Positions 32,914 to 44,200 of a stretch of 64,000 nucleotides of DNA are shown here, in pieces. A program made the position numbers and the translations under genes. The DNA comes from Drechmeria coniospora (lineage: Eukaryota > Ascomycota > Sordariomycetes > Hypocreales > Ophiocordycipitaceae): contig NC_054390.1 of NCBI RefSeq assembly GCF_001625195.1, positions 7,227,222 to 7,291,221 on the forward strand, given 5' to 3'. The notes under the pieces were generated by a model that was not told where the DNA came from, made no database searches, and saw nothing but the letters and a program-made list of their open reading frames with translations. Position 1 is the stretch's first letter, and each line of letters opens with the position of its first letter.

Positions 32914-33271
32914 CCGAGTCCGACTCTCCAGGCTCCCTATGGCAATAGCTGTCCTACCAAACTCAAGCATCGGAGCCTACAGGTTGCTGGCATCCACCTC
33001 CTTGGCCATCCTGCCAATATATCGAAGCAGGATGGCGACGTGGTTGTCCTTCATCTTGACCTCGGCATCTTCCGTCGATTATCTCGGCTCCCTCCATATG
33101 ACGGTATCCATGAAACATCCATTTTTGTACGACATGTCTAGCGGCCGCTCCATACCGGAGCTAGAGGTTACAATAAATGGACACCCCGGAACGAAGGCCT
33201 TTGGAACCGGAGGGCAAACCTTCGGGCCATACCTAGAGAGATGCAAATCTCCACAGAGCTTCACATTTCAA
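32914..33271. other. Intergenic, nothing specific seen
   Basis: Relatively AT-rich sequence between the ferroportin stop and a 5S fragment. No gene or repeat is evident. Confidence 0.4.
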
Positions 33272-33330
33272 ATCACTGACCAGCAGATGGGTAGTTGAAT
33301 CGGCGACGATTAGCGAACATGGACTACAAT
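33272..33330 (+). pseudogene. 5S rRNA fragment (3' half)
   Basis: The segment AATCACTGACCAGCAGAT through GTAGTTGAATCGGCGACGAT and TAGCGAACA matches the 3' half of the 5S genes in this window. It has scattered, mostly transition changes. No 5' half or closing helix is visible, so it is a relic. It lies about 90 bp before an intact copy in the same orientation. Confidence 0.82.
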
Positions 33331-33417
33331 AGGACGTAATTTTGCCATTCTACGCAAACTACAATTCGACTATCAATCCATCACATACATTTAGACCATA
33401 ATATCACGACAATCGGT

Positions 33418-33536
33418 ACATGCGACCATAGGCAGTGGAAAATACTGGATCCCGTCTGCTCTCCACACGTCAAGCCACTGACCGGCAGATTAGTAGTTGA
33501 GTCGGTGACGATCAGCGAACACCGGCTGTTGTATGT
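33418..33536 (+). rRNA. 5S ribosomal RNA, dispersed copy 4
   Basis: A 119-nt copy with helix II of the C-G type (GGCAGTGG with CCACTGACC) and a T8 terminator run. Helix I carries one A-to-G change (ACATGCGAC) that still allows a G-U pair. It is the same sequence class as copy 3. Confidence 0.93.
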
Positions 33537-33772
33537 TTTTTTTTGCTTATCTTTTCTTCGCGGCAGTATTTTGACGCGAGTCGGGAATGATTATTTAGAC
33601 CAACATCGCTTCATTGTACGAATAAACGACGAGGTCTGCTGGAATTACTGCACCTAGACTGTGTTTACGCTGCGTCCAAAAATGCTCGTTTCGACGGCGG
33701 CACGTCAAAGAGCCTCTCTGCTTCTTCGCAGACGGCTGGACCCAACGTCCGCTGAGCTGTTGGAATCGGTCA

Positions 33773-35307
33773 TCATGCTCCATTGCTGGACTCGGTCGTC
33801 CTACCTTCACTTGCTGGAAGCGCCCACTTCACCATCCATTCAGACGCGAGTATCTGTTGCGTCGTCCAACGTTTCTCGGGGGAGAGTGCAAGCGTGCCCC
33901 GCATCAACTCAAGAATGGCCCTTGTTTCTTCCTCGCCGAAGACACCAGCATGTCGCTTTCTCCTCCACTTTTGCACCTTATCCTCAAATAACTCCTCGAG
34001 AGGTGGAAGTGTCTGACGATCGTGCGCGGGCTTGCGAGGAATATTTCCATACAAGCCTTCCCCTTCAGCCTGTGGTCTTTCCCAAAGCGTCCGCCATCTC
34101 GAAGGAAAGTGTTGGAGGCCCAAGACATCGATCTGCTCCGCCACAACCTCGTTCTGCGGTTCCAGCTCGTAGAAGACTGACTTTACACCTAGGATGTCCC
34201 AGATGGCATGTCCGAGGCTCCATATGTCAGAGGGGAACGACAAAGGTGTGTCAGGCTCGAACATGGCTTCCGGAGGTCTCTTGATGAGAGGGACGTGACA
34301 GTCTTTGCCTAGGCGTTGCTCTGTTCCTGGAGCAAATGCTTCGCCAAAGTCGCTCAACACGAGGGCACGTGCATCGTCCAAAGTGAAATCTTGTGCTTCC
34401 TTGCCCAGAATTACGGGCAGTACAGCCTGGGGCGGGATGCTTGGTGGAAGCGGGAGTCCATCATATCGTCTGACGGGGACCTGCTCGGGCTCTCCATACT
34501 TGTCCCTGAATTGATCAACGGAGAGCTGATCGAGCGTGGACGGAAGCTTGATCAAGATGTTGCGAAGGTGGATATCTAATCACGGATTATTTTTCAGCTT
34601 TGCTCAACGTCGACAAATTCGATAGACCAACCTCCATGGACGAAGCCTTGCGAATGAACAAAGTCGACGGCGAGGAGCAATTTGGCCGATAAGGCCCGAG
34701 CAACTTGGATGGGGAACAGTCTACTGAATTTTGCCTCTTGAACACTGCCCTGTGCAGGAAGCGTTGCGTAGCAATGATGGATTCCATTGGGGCCTTGGAG
34801 CTCAAATTCATCTAGAATGGTAGGAAGAGCCTCCGCGGCAATGGCGGGTGGATCAACGGGAGAGACGGTCGGGTTTGAGTCGGACAAACGACGCAGAATC
34901 TTGGGCTCGCTGGAAGGGCAGGACAGGGACGAGACACCGACTTTGATTGCGACATACCGATGGAGTCGGCTGTCATGAGCGAGCCAGATGGTGGCATAGC
35001 CACCATATCCTAGCTTGTCAACGACGCGATATCGATGGTGCAGGACGTCGTCAATCATGACGGGATGGAAGCCACCAGGCTCGTACATCTCCAGCCGTTC
35101 TACCCCATCAATCCACACGTACTCGCTACGTGGACTGGGTGACATTTCCGGACTCAGTGAGCCAAAGTAGCAAGGCTGGCGTCCCGCACCAAAGCTCGAC
35201 AGTGCGGTTATCGACGTTGAGCGCCAGAGGCTGGAGGCGTAGCTGGCCTTTGCTTTGATTCTTGGGAAATAGACACGGGCAGAGTGAAGACTGGATGTAC
35301 CTAGCAT
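33773..35307 (-). CDS. SRPK-like protein kinase with atypical catalytic loop
   Basis: Two minus-strand exons, 35307-34632 and 34575-33773, join over a 56-nt intron (GTTGGT...GATTAG) to give 492 aa. The splice creates FVHG-DIHLRNILIKLPS, the catalytic loop. Kinase landmarks in order are the glycine loop KLGYGGYATIWLA, the ATP-binding Lys in YVAIKVG, a split-domain insert, HGDIHLRN, LSDFGEAF (DFG), the activation/P+1 part IKRPPEAMF, and DIWSLGHAIW. The order and EYVWIDGVERLEMYEPGGFHPV resemble SR-protein-kinase-like enzymes, which are numerous in filamentous fungi. The catalytic loop has HGD for HRD and His where most kinases have the loop Lys, so activity is uncertain. An alternative start is Met55 (35145). 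Confidence 0.85.
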
Positions 35308-35841
35308 GATCTGAAACGCAGTTGAAGGAGAGACTTTGATCTACAACGCGACGAAAGAGTTGGAGTCGAGGCAAGTACTTGGGGCAAGGAGTGGTTTAGC
35401 AGACGGTTGCTCACGAGGTCATCCAGAAAATGGGGAATGAGGATATGCTGACTCATCAACGTTTCACTTGCCGCGCCCAAGTTCTGGCCGAAGCTCTCAG
35501 CATGACTCCGTGCTGTTTCGAAGCAAGGGAGACGGCCAACAAGCAAGCCAAAAAGTCCCGAAAACGCGCGCGCGAATGAGAGTATTCGCCCCGCAGTCAT
35601 TCTCCTCTGGCACACCTTTTTATTTGGAGACGTCGTGCTGGCGCGCGCTTGACGACACAAGGCAGCCAAGGACGGATGCTGGACTTGAAACTCATCTAGC
35701 GGCGGTTGCCGAGTATGTGCAGTGCTGTAGATATCGTGCATGCAACTGAAATTTCTAGGATGAAATAGAATGCAAAAGCTTGCATGCCAGTCGGCGGCAT
35801 GGCTACATAAATAGTAGGCATCCATCCGACAGGTTTTCAGA
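35308..35841. other. Intergenic
   Basis: This is the upstream region of the kinase gene. No independent gene is supported. Confidence 0.4.
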
Positions 35842-36455
35842 GTGCATGTCAAGATAAATAAAAAGGACTTGGTGGCTCCGATTCTAGGCATCTTGCTGAT
35901 AGTTGGTCGACTGATATCTGCCAAATTTACGTCCCACTCTCCTCGTTGTTTCCTATCGATGGCATCTGTCACGGGTGCAAACCTAGTCCGGTACTTCTTC
36001 TATCTCGGCAACGGCATCAAAGCGGACAGAAAAAAAGCACTTGTTGCTCTGGCATATGCGACGGCTCGGGACCAGAAGCTGGCAACCAAGATGATTTTGA
36101 TTCGGTAATCATTCCATCGATAAGAGAAATTGCCCACGGCGCAATACTGACCTTGCTGGTGCTCGATAGCGCCGACTTGCACAATACGACGTCCATCAAC
36201 GGGAAGCATGACGCCGATCCTCGCGGATGGCATGGCACTTTCGCATTCAAAGATAATGACCAAGTTCATGAGGCTTTCCATGTCGCATCTCATGGATACA
36301 CAGCTGGCCCAGGAGACTTCATCCTCGAAGAAGCAACCCATTCCCCAGAGAAGAAAGACTCCACTCGCAGAAGGGGTGGTAAAGTTGTTTGGCCCCGGGA
36401 GGAAGACCTGGAGGAGTATGTCGACAGCCCGATTGCATATTCTCATGTTGAATAA
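35842..36455 (+). pseudogene. Possible coding relic or unrecognised gene
   Basis: Two overlapping open frames in different phases together look partly coding. Frame one (35842-36108) ends in NLVRYFFYLGNGIKADRKKA and ALAYATARDQKLATKMI. Frame two (35946-36455) then reads DFDSVIIPSIREIAHGAILT, later RGWHGTFAFKDNDQVHEAF, and stops at 36455. Either an intron or a frameshift near 36085-36110 would connect them; I found no good splice pair. I do not recognise the family. A minus-strand frame (36000-36620) overlaps it fully and may equally be chance. Confidence 0.25.
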
Positions 36456-38159
36456 ATAGTTGGCCAATGCTTCCGTGGCCGCCCCATTGTTGTAGCTTAG
36501 TCGAATTTCTTGCTGTTCCGGGCCTCGGTGCGCGCATCGACATCGTTCACGACGTGAGACATGTATGTCGAGCTGTGCAACGCCAGTGAGGAACCCAGCT
36601 ATGTGGGCATAATGAGTCATTGCCCTTGGAAATCTGCAAGAGCTGCGAAGGTGCCAATTGAGACGGGATGCGACGGATTCGAGTAGAATGTAGTTCGCAG
36701 GCGGCTAGCAGGTAATGACATCACACCCGCTTCTCTGCGTCAGGATCCTGGAAAGCTGGCTACATACATGTACGGGGCAGACCCAGGTCGTATTTTTGCT
36801 TCAGGCGCTAGGGCATTTTGGAGTACCGCATCACTTGGATCGCTCACTTGCCATCTACCTCCCTTTCCCTATCAAGGTGAGCAATATCAGTAACAGTCTA
36901 GGGTAGCATTTATCATAGGCCACGGCCAAGACGGCATATGTTTTCAGTAGCCTTTTCGCTACGCTTTGATAGGCTCTCCTGGGGTAGTTAAGTAGCTCAC
37001 ATTATCCCACCAGGTCCGTGGCAACAGGCGAGCCCAAGCTAATGATTCCGCGCTCTTTCGCTATGGCGTTGAGCACAAGGCAGTCTCGTGTTGCGCATCA
37101 TTGGAAGTTGGCTCAATTCGCCATCGTAATCTTCATTGCGATCGCTTCCGGCTGACCCACATCGGTCCCTCTGTTCATTATATGGTATGCGAGGGGGGTC
37201 GCCTTGTCCTAGTCCTCCGTAGAATGTCCCCAGCCGTGTTTCGTCGCTCAAGGTGCAGCGTCTTGTTCCTGTAAGCATTCCTGAAATGACTCCATGAGAA
37301 TTGATACGCTGACGTGAGGGCACTGTTCGTCAACTTGACTCCTCGATGTCATCTTCGTGACGAACCAGGTTGTCGGCACCGGGTAGGGCTGCAAGGGCCC
37401 GCGGTCCAGGTACTTTTATGCTTTCGATATCGTCCTTCAGCACGATCTTTGGGCTCTAGGGAAGTAAAGGCAGTCTAGACGATCCTATCTCTGTGTAGCA
37501 GGAGCGAGTCATCGTTTGTTTTTGCCGCCTATTACATCTACCAACCTTGGAATTCATATGATGTATGATGAGAGAAGAGAAATTATGGCTGTCATGGATA
37601 TGCTGCCCGCTAAGCTTATATTTATTGCGTCTAGACGTCTGGAGTGTAGAGGGTCTGTGAGCTGATCCGCTGAGGCCATGGTTAAAGGAGTCAAACTCTC
37701 CGTCTGTCCAGCTACTTGTTCAAAAGGACTGCCCTGTTGGTCGTGTCCCTCCATGACTCATGGCTGCATGTCAGACGGACTTTTCGTCAAGTTTCGATGG
37801 CGTGCAAGCAAAGGTTGGTGGCGGCTCGTTGGGAATGCGTTCTTCTCTGCATCCTGTAGAAACCCATGGAACCGACCACGTGCAAGCGGTTGGTTCGGTT
37901 GTTTTCGTTGAATGTGCACGCCGTGAATCAACTCGCCATCGTTTGATCAACGACAGGATGGTCTCTACTGTACTCTTATCATCTGTAAGCTATAACACCA
38001 ACAAGCATTGCAACGTTCCGGTAACGAGGTGGAACACGAACGGATTGCACTAATGAACAAACTATGCCATTAGTGCCAAATAAAGGGGAACGCACCTACC
38101 AGATTTAAATTTACGTTAAAAGACGACATGGAATTTAACTATAGTATTATAGTCGATAT
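36456..38159. other. Gene-poor interval
   Basis: Lower GC than the gene-dense right side of the window. No domain-bearing frame, RNA gene or clear repeat is seen. Confidence 0.4.
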
Positions 38160-38570
38160 TATAGACAACGACGATAACCACAACTGGTGCAACAGAAGGA
38201 ACCTTTACGATCTCGACACCTCCAAGCTGTACTACAAATTGCTTTGCAACGATAATTGTAACGGTAACGATTGGAGGGACTACAATTATTACCAAGGTCC
38301 AACAGGAGGTACATCTACAATCCCACCACCTGCAGGATGTACTACCGACTGCTTCACGAAAATAATTATAACTGGAACAGTTGGAGGCACTACAATACTA
38401 CAACTGGTTCGACAGCGGGCACCTCGACTATTCAACCCACTCCTGAATGCACAACGAACTGCTTTACAACAATAATCGTAGCCAGAACAGTTGGCGACTC
38501 TACAATCACTACTACCAGTCCAACGGCAGGCACTTCTACAAACGGAAGAAGAGCGGTGAGAGTCGAGAGG
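38160..38570 (+). pseudogene. Frameshifted relic of a Thr/Cys-repeat surface protein
   Basis: Three consecutive copies of one roughly 45-residue repeat are encoded, but each lies in a different reading frame. Each copy has a TxGTxTI strand, a Pro-rich turn, CTTNCF or CTTDCF, then TIIVxxTVGGTTI. Examples are CTTNCFATIIVTVTIGG, CTTDCFTKIIITGTVGG and CTTNCFTTIIVARTVG. Indels between copies (near 38305 and 38400) break the frame, and there is no start or signal peptide upstream. Such Thr-rich repeats with paired Cys are common in fungal adhesin-like cell-wall proteins. This is therefore a decayed fragment of such a gene. I do not attempt to restore it. Confidence 0.7.
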
Positions 38571-39098
38571 GACAAGTTCGAACCAACACATGTTGGTGGA
38601 GCATAACGAGTCGTGGTAGTTTGATCTCGCCATCATCATTATCGGATTGATATTTATACAGGCAATAATCAGAAGAACTATACTACTACTATAATAACAT
38701 GAAATGAGGAAAAAGGTGAACATCAGTAATAGTTCATCAGATCGGATAACAACATTAGCTACGCAACCAGATGGATGCGACAAACCTCGACAGCTTCATT
38801 CGAGTATAAGTATGTGTTTGAATAAAAGCGTGATAAAGCTATGAGGAGGCGCATTACGATACTCGTTACTTCTCGGTACAAATTTCATGAAATCCAAATC
38901 ACCGAGGTTGTACATGAAGTCGTTCCGGAAATCTTTAGCCGGCATGATTGTACTGCTCAGCTCGTGCGCTGGCGTGAAACGATTGAATTCAAGTACAAGA
39001 AGCAGTGTCGTGCACAACTGCAGCGAGATGCGACGCGATGCAAGGGCCCGTAAGAAAATGTACAGGGCAATAAAAGGGAGGTTTTTCGATCTTCTAGT
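38571..39098. other. Intergenic, AT-rich
   Basis: Nothing supported except an AATAAAA element about 29 bp upstream of the next 5S gene. Confidence 0.4.
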
Positions 39099-39217
39099 AC
39101 ATACGACCATAGGTAGTGGAAAATACTGGATCCCGTCTGCTCTCCACACGTCAAGCCACTAACCGGCAGATTAGTAGTTGAGTCGGTGACGATCAGCGAA
39201 CACCGGCTGTTGTATGT
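39099..39217 (+). rRNA. 5S ribosomal RNA, dispersed copy 5
   Basis: A 119-nt copy identical in class to array copy 1 (helix II GGTAGTGG with CCACTAACC). It is followed by a T9 run, with a TATA-like AATAAAA about 29 bp upstream. It stands alone, about 290 bp from the 3' end of the convergent GH30 gene. Confidence 0.93.
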
Positions 39218-39506
39218 TTTTTTTTGAGGTTTTTGTCCTCGTTGAAGAATAAATAAATAACACGCCGCCGACCTGGTTCTCCATCCCTCCTCCTTCCAGG
39301 CTGCAGATTCTTCACCCACGTACTTTTGGTACGAGGGACCTCGAGTCGAGGTGCAAAAGGCAGAAACCTGCCCGCGATGCGAAGAAGCTCTTGCTCACAT
39401 CGCCGCAGCGAGCAGACACTGCATGCAACATGCCCGCTTCCCTGTGCTCATTTCGTTCACCGAACATGAGCGCTGTGCGCCCCTGCCGATTGGGAATCAA
39501 CCTCCT

Positions 39507-41216
39507 CTACAGTTTGACGCCCTCAATCTCAAAGGTCTGGATTTGGTCCGCGGAGAACTTGGCGACCAGCTTGTCCTTGGTCAGCTTCAGATCCTTGTAG
39601 GCGACGTACTGATCGCCACCCTCCGGCTGCGTGCTCCACCGGGGCACGACGGACCCGTCGGTGCCGGCAGCGGAGAACTTGCTAAGATCGAAGACCAAGG
39701 TCCTCGCGACGTCCCAGTTGGCAGCGACAATAACGAGCTTCTTCGCGCTCGCATCATAGGCAGCCATCGTGTTGTCGTCGGGCGCCGCCAGGATGCGCAT
39801 CCCCTGTCGGACGTGTCGGGAGAATTGAGCGAGAACAAAGTACTTCATGTTGGCATCGCCGAGCTTCTTCTTCTCGTGGTCGCCGAAGAGGAGACCCCAG
39901 CTCTTGCCGTCGACGGCTTGCCACTGGACCCAAGCAGTCGGGTGCAGCTTGGCAAAGTCGAGGAGGATGCAGGTGCACATCTGCTTGCCAGTCGCGTCGT
40001 TGTCGCCGTACTCGCTCTGCCAGAGCACCTTTCCATTCTTCTTGGCAATGCTGTACAGCGCGTTGCGATCGCCGGCCGTGTACTGGTAGCCGTGCACGTT
40101 GATCTTCTCGATGGTCTGCCGCGAGCTGCCGTCCAGATTCTGCCAGGTCGCGATGGCGACGTCGTACTTGTTGGCGTCGACGCCAGTGATCAGGCTCGTC
40201 AGGCCGCGGTTCTTCATCTTCTCCTTCAGCTCGGCGAGCACCTTGCCCATGGTGCCGTACTCGAAATAGCACCCTTCCTGCTTACCCTTGTCGCCCTGCC
40301 AGTGCGTCGACGGCTCGTTGAAGGGCTCGATGGAGTGGAAATCAATTCCCCAGTTGTCCCTCGCGTGCTGGGCGATCGACGACAGGTAAATGGCGTGCGC
40401 GTCGTAGTTCCACGACTGCAGGTTGTCCGTCAACCCGGCAGGGACCGAGCCCGAAGGGTTGTGGCTGTACGTCATCCACCACATGGGAGAGACGGAAAAG
40501 AGCTCGAACGTGTTCGCGCCGGCCGCCTTGGCCTTTTTCAGCATGGACCGCTGGTTCGCGTCGACGGTCCAGTCCCAGGAGGAGCTCGCCGGGTTTCTGC
40601 TCTGCCAGTTGAGCCAGTAGCCGTCGATGAGGCGAGACTGCCTGGCGTTGGGCGACCTTTGCATCGTGTACCCGTGGTAGCCCTTGTCGCTGCTGGCGCC
40701 GGCGTTGTAGCGGGCAATGTTGAGGCCAAGGCCGGGAAGGCTCTTGCCGTTGATCTTCTGCGTGTTCTTGGAGAAGAAGAGGTTGGCGAGGTCGTCGCGG
40801 TCGCCGAACGCCTTGGCCCACCACGACAAGGACGTTCCCCAACCCTCCCATTTGCCAAAGTTGGAGCTCGGATCGAGGACGAGCGACTTTTTCACCTCGG
40901 CCGCCGCCGGCTTCGGCTTCGTCTTGGGCACGGCTGCGAGCTTGACGGCCTCGACCTTCTCCGCTTGGCTGTCGTAGAGCTTCCGATCATAGCCGTCGTC
41001 GTCGTCATTGTCGTCGAGCGCGCCTCCCGGCGTTTCTATGGGGTGATCGGGCGGGCCGATCGTTGCCTGCACGCCGAACTGTTGCAAATCATCTCGGAAC
41101 TGGGTCTCGTACGTTGCCGTGCTCGCCGAGCAAGACACGCTTTCCTCCTGCCCGGTGCTTGGCAGACAGTGGGCGAGGAGGCCAAGGAGGCTGGCCAAGA
41201 CGACGTCTCGCCTCAT
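39507..41216 (-). CDS. Secreted GH30 glycosidase, endo-beta-1,6-galactanase-like
   Basis: One exon; I start at Met 41216 because MRRDVVLASLLGLLAH begins a signal peptide, while the frame opens at 41297. The product has 569 aa. Residues 24-115 form an unusual acidic then Lys/Ala/Pro-rich leader. From about residue 113 (LVLDPSSNFGKWEGWGTSLS) the protein matches fungal GH30 endo-beta-1,6-galactanases such as the Trichoderma enzyme. The acid/base is Glu301 in EPFNEPSTHWQ and the nucleophile Glu402 in VLWQSEYGDND. A C-terminal beta-domain (about 480-569) follows. The enzyme would cut beta-1,6-galactan side chains of plant arabinogalactan proteins outside the cell. The leader is longer than I expect for the family (about 480 aa). 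Confidence 0.9.
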   Translation of the reverse strand: MRRDVVLASLLGLLAHCLPSTGQEESVSCSASTATYETQFRDDLQQFGVQATIGPPDHPIETPGGALDDNDDDDGYDRKLYDSQAEKVEAVKLAAVPKTKPKPAAAEVKKSLVLDPSSNFGKWEGWGTSLSWWAKAFGDRDDLANLFFSKNTQKINGKSLPGLGLNIARYNAGASSDKGYHGYTMQRSPNARQSRLIDGYWLNWQSRNPASSSWDWTVDANQRSMLKKAKAAGANTFELFSVSPMWWMTYSHNPSGSVPAGLTDNLQSWNYDAHAIYLSSIAQHARDNWGIDFHSIEPFNEPSTHWQGDKGKQEGCYFEYGTMGKVLAELKEKMKNRGLTSLITGVDANKYDVAIATWQNLDGSSRQTIEKINVHGYQYTAGDRNALYSIAKKNGKVLWQSEYGDNDATGKQMCTCILLDFAKLHPTAWVQWQAVDGKSWGLLFGDHEKKKLGDANMKYFVLAQFSRHVRQGMRILAAPDDNTMAAYDASAKKLVIVAANWDVARTLVFDLSKFSAAGTDGSVVPRWSTQPEGGDQYVAYKDLKLTKDKLVAKFSADQIQTFEIEGVKL

Positions 41217-44200
41217 GCTGAATGAAGGTTGCAAAGGATGATGAGGTAGGGGTGAACGAATGACCCAATCCGGTACGAGGAAGATGGGCTCTGGCACAAT
41301 CCGACCCGTTCCGCGAGAGTGGTCAAGTCAAGGACGACGGGTATGGGGGGCGGAAGCGTGCTCGCGAAGCCGCTGTCGGTGTCGGACAGGTGAGAGGAGG
41401 AGGAGCGAGCCGGTCGAGGTCGAGAGCATCGTCGGCATATATACTTGGGTGTAGATGCTCTCCGCTGCGCAATGCAGAGTGGATATCGCCTTGGGGGACG
41501 CAGGCGAGCCTGGTTGGCATATTGCATTGTTCCGAGTAATGGGAATAACGTCTTTGTTATCCGCTGCTAACGAATTTTGCTCGAAGTTGCGGGCAATCCA
41601 AGCTTACCTATAGTAGCGCCATCGGATCAGCGGGTCTGATGACCCGATCGGTTGGATTAGCTTGACGGTGCTATGCTATAGAAGGATTAGCCGTTGTGGC
41701 TCGAACATACCTAGCTGCCACCGTGACAATGAAGCCCCTGATGGACCTCTGTCGCATTTCCGTGGCTTTTTGGTATAGTTGCCGATGCCCATGGCCATAT
41801 CCTCCCGCGAGGTCCTTCTCGTCCCTTTCCTGTCCGTTCTTCCTCGGTGAGAATCGGGGTCATGACGAGGTGGTGGGATTACGAAGCGCTGCATTTCAAC
41901 TATGCCGTATGCCAGGTAACATGAAGTACTCAGGTATGCCGCTTGCGAGCTGGTGGGTTGGCCATGACGACGTAGTAGACTTTCCAATATTATCAGGTAA
42001 ATATAGCAATTTGGTGGTTGAATGTAACATGACAAAAGCAAGAGCAAACCCTGTGGTAGGGTGCATGTATACTCCGTACTATTGACACAATTCTCCCAGC
42101 ATTGCCTCGGCCAGCAGGTGGCGATGCCCGTTTCTCAGCCATACTTTCTGTCCGCATCGCCGCAGGGGTTCCCGTCACCCACAGGAGCTCATACACGCAC
42201 TTGCTGAAAGAGGGAGGTCGACAATACGCAATACGAGGGGCGAATGGAAATTATACGCTACGGCCTACGGCAATGTGCCGGACCTGAGAGTCTAGAAGGC
42301 GAAGGCGGCCGTCGCACATGTCGCAGGGCTGGTCCGTGTACTCCCGTGCGCATGGCAGGTGTTGCTCGCCACTGAGAGCACCGGTGGCGACGATGCCGAA
42401 GTGCACTTCTTTCCTCGCACATTTACTCTGGGTGTGGAAGCAAGCACGGCAAGCGGCGATGGCCGATCGGATTTCGCATCCGCCGTGCGCGTGTAAGCAG
42501 TTGATATATCATGTGGAAGCGGCGGGTGCAACTAGGAAACAGGACGAGCCAGAGGCCGCTTCGCCCAAGTACTCTCCCGAGATTCGCGAGCATCTGTCGA
42601 AGTACGGAGAGCACTCTTTGTGGAGTATTAATACTAGAGGTAAATGTACGCATATGGATTACACACTGTTTCAATGTAAGTACTATGTAAGAGTAAATTA
42701 GGCACAAGTGTTTACCGTAGTGTAATAAGCAGGTGTACTGTAGACACACAACTGTTTAGCGTAATGGCGCTGAAGGTGTAGGTCCAAGTGTTGGTGTGGG
42801 TATTTGACGTCACTGAAAGTGGAGGAGGTGGAGGGTTTGGTGTGACGGCCATGCAAATGTACTACTACTGTTAGTAGGTAATAGTAAGTAGGTACTACAT
42901 TGGTAGGTAGATACTAGGTAGGTAGTTACAAGTGTTTGGTGTACAACTACGGAGTATTGTACAACTAATGGCTCTGGAAGTGCAGGTGCAGTATATTACT
43001 GCATTAAGTGTTTCGTGCTGTTGTGGCACTGACAGTGCAGTTACAGTAACCTTACTGTATTATGTGTTTCGTGCTGTTGTGGCACTGAAAGTGTAGGTAC
43101 AAGTGCTCGGTACAAGGCGACGGAGGAATAATAGAATGGGACTCGGACTCCAAAGTAATACCACCTCGAAGTAAGTATTTACATGCTACGTTAATTACAT
43201 GCAATCGCGGGAGGAAGTGTCCACTTCGCTATAAGTATGTCCCGAGTCGCGCAATTCGTCCACTCCGTCGGCGTACTTTCATGCAAGTACGGTAACTAAA
43301 TTCACGTGCAGTAATTATCACTACTTACACAATGAATAAGGTTGGTACAAGGAAGGGTTTTCCGCCATGTTCTCTCGTACCAGGCAGCGCGCCGCCAGAG
43401 AAATTCCAGCATCTGATGTTGGCTGGGCATAAAAATCCGAGCATCGGACGTCGGGGACTTTTGCCAGCCATTCGCCGTCCCTGTTCCGAGTCTGTTTCAC
43501 CGTGCGGCAGAGAGACGACCCAGCATTGTGGAGAGGTTCGTTCGTTGGTCGAGGTAGCACTAGAGTGGATATCCAGAAGGAACCTTGCTTATTGTAGGAG
43601 TGTTGCATGTAATAATTGCCTGCATTTAAGTGCACGGCAATAACAGTGCTACTTATGTGCCATGCTCGTTTCATGACGAGTTGTGCGGACGCCATAATCT
43701 TTGTCAGCTCAGCATTTTGACAGATGATATCATTGCGAGCCATGCCGGATTTCCCAAGGCACTCCATACTTTTCTCTAATTTTGCCAACATGTGCATTAT
43801 ACCTATACCAACGAGTCGTACGTGCATTGCTGTAAGTAATCTACAGTACTATTATTACCTCTGTTCCTATATCGGATCCTATTTTCCGTTCGTCATCAGG
43901 GGGCTGTTATCGGTGTTCGAGGTGTGAAGGATCAAGTGCATGCACGGGTATGGCATTAGTTCAGAAATGCAAGAGAACGACACGTGTGCACCCTTCAGCC
44001 TTCTAGGCTCCTTTTAAGAAAGGATTATGTATTATTAGATCGGTATGCCGTCAGTAACCCGTCAGTAACTCGTCAGTAACCCGTGTCCCTCACGGCTGGC
44101 GGACCAGCGGGCATGAACAAGTACTGTGTGCAAGTACTTACGCCTACGGCCTGCACCTATTCATGTGAACAGCACCAGCAGCACCCTTTTCTTCCTGCAG

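Noticed and set aside
39351..41225. 624-codon plus-strand frame opposite the GH30 gene
   Set aside because: It is longer than the real gene but is its antisense. It lacks any domain, while the minus strand has both catalytic glutamates and a signal peptide.
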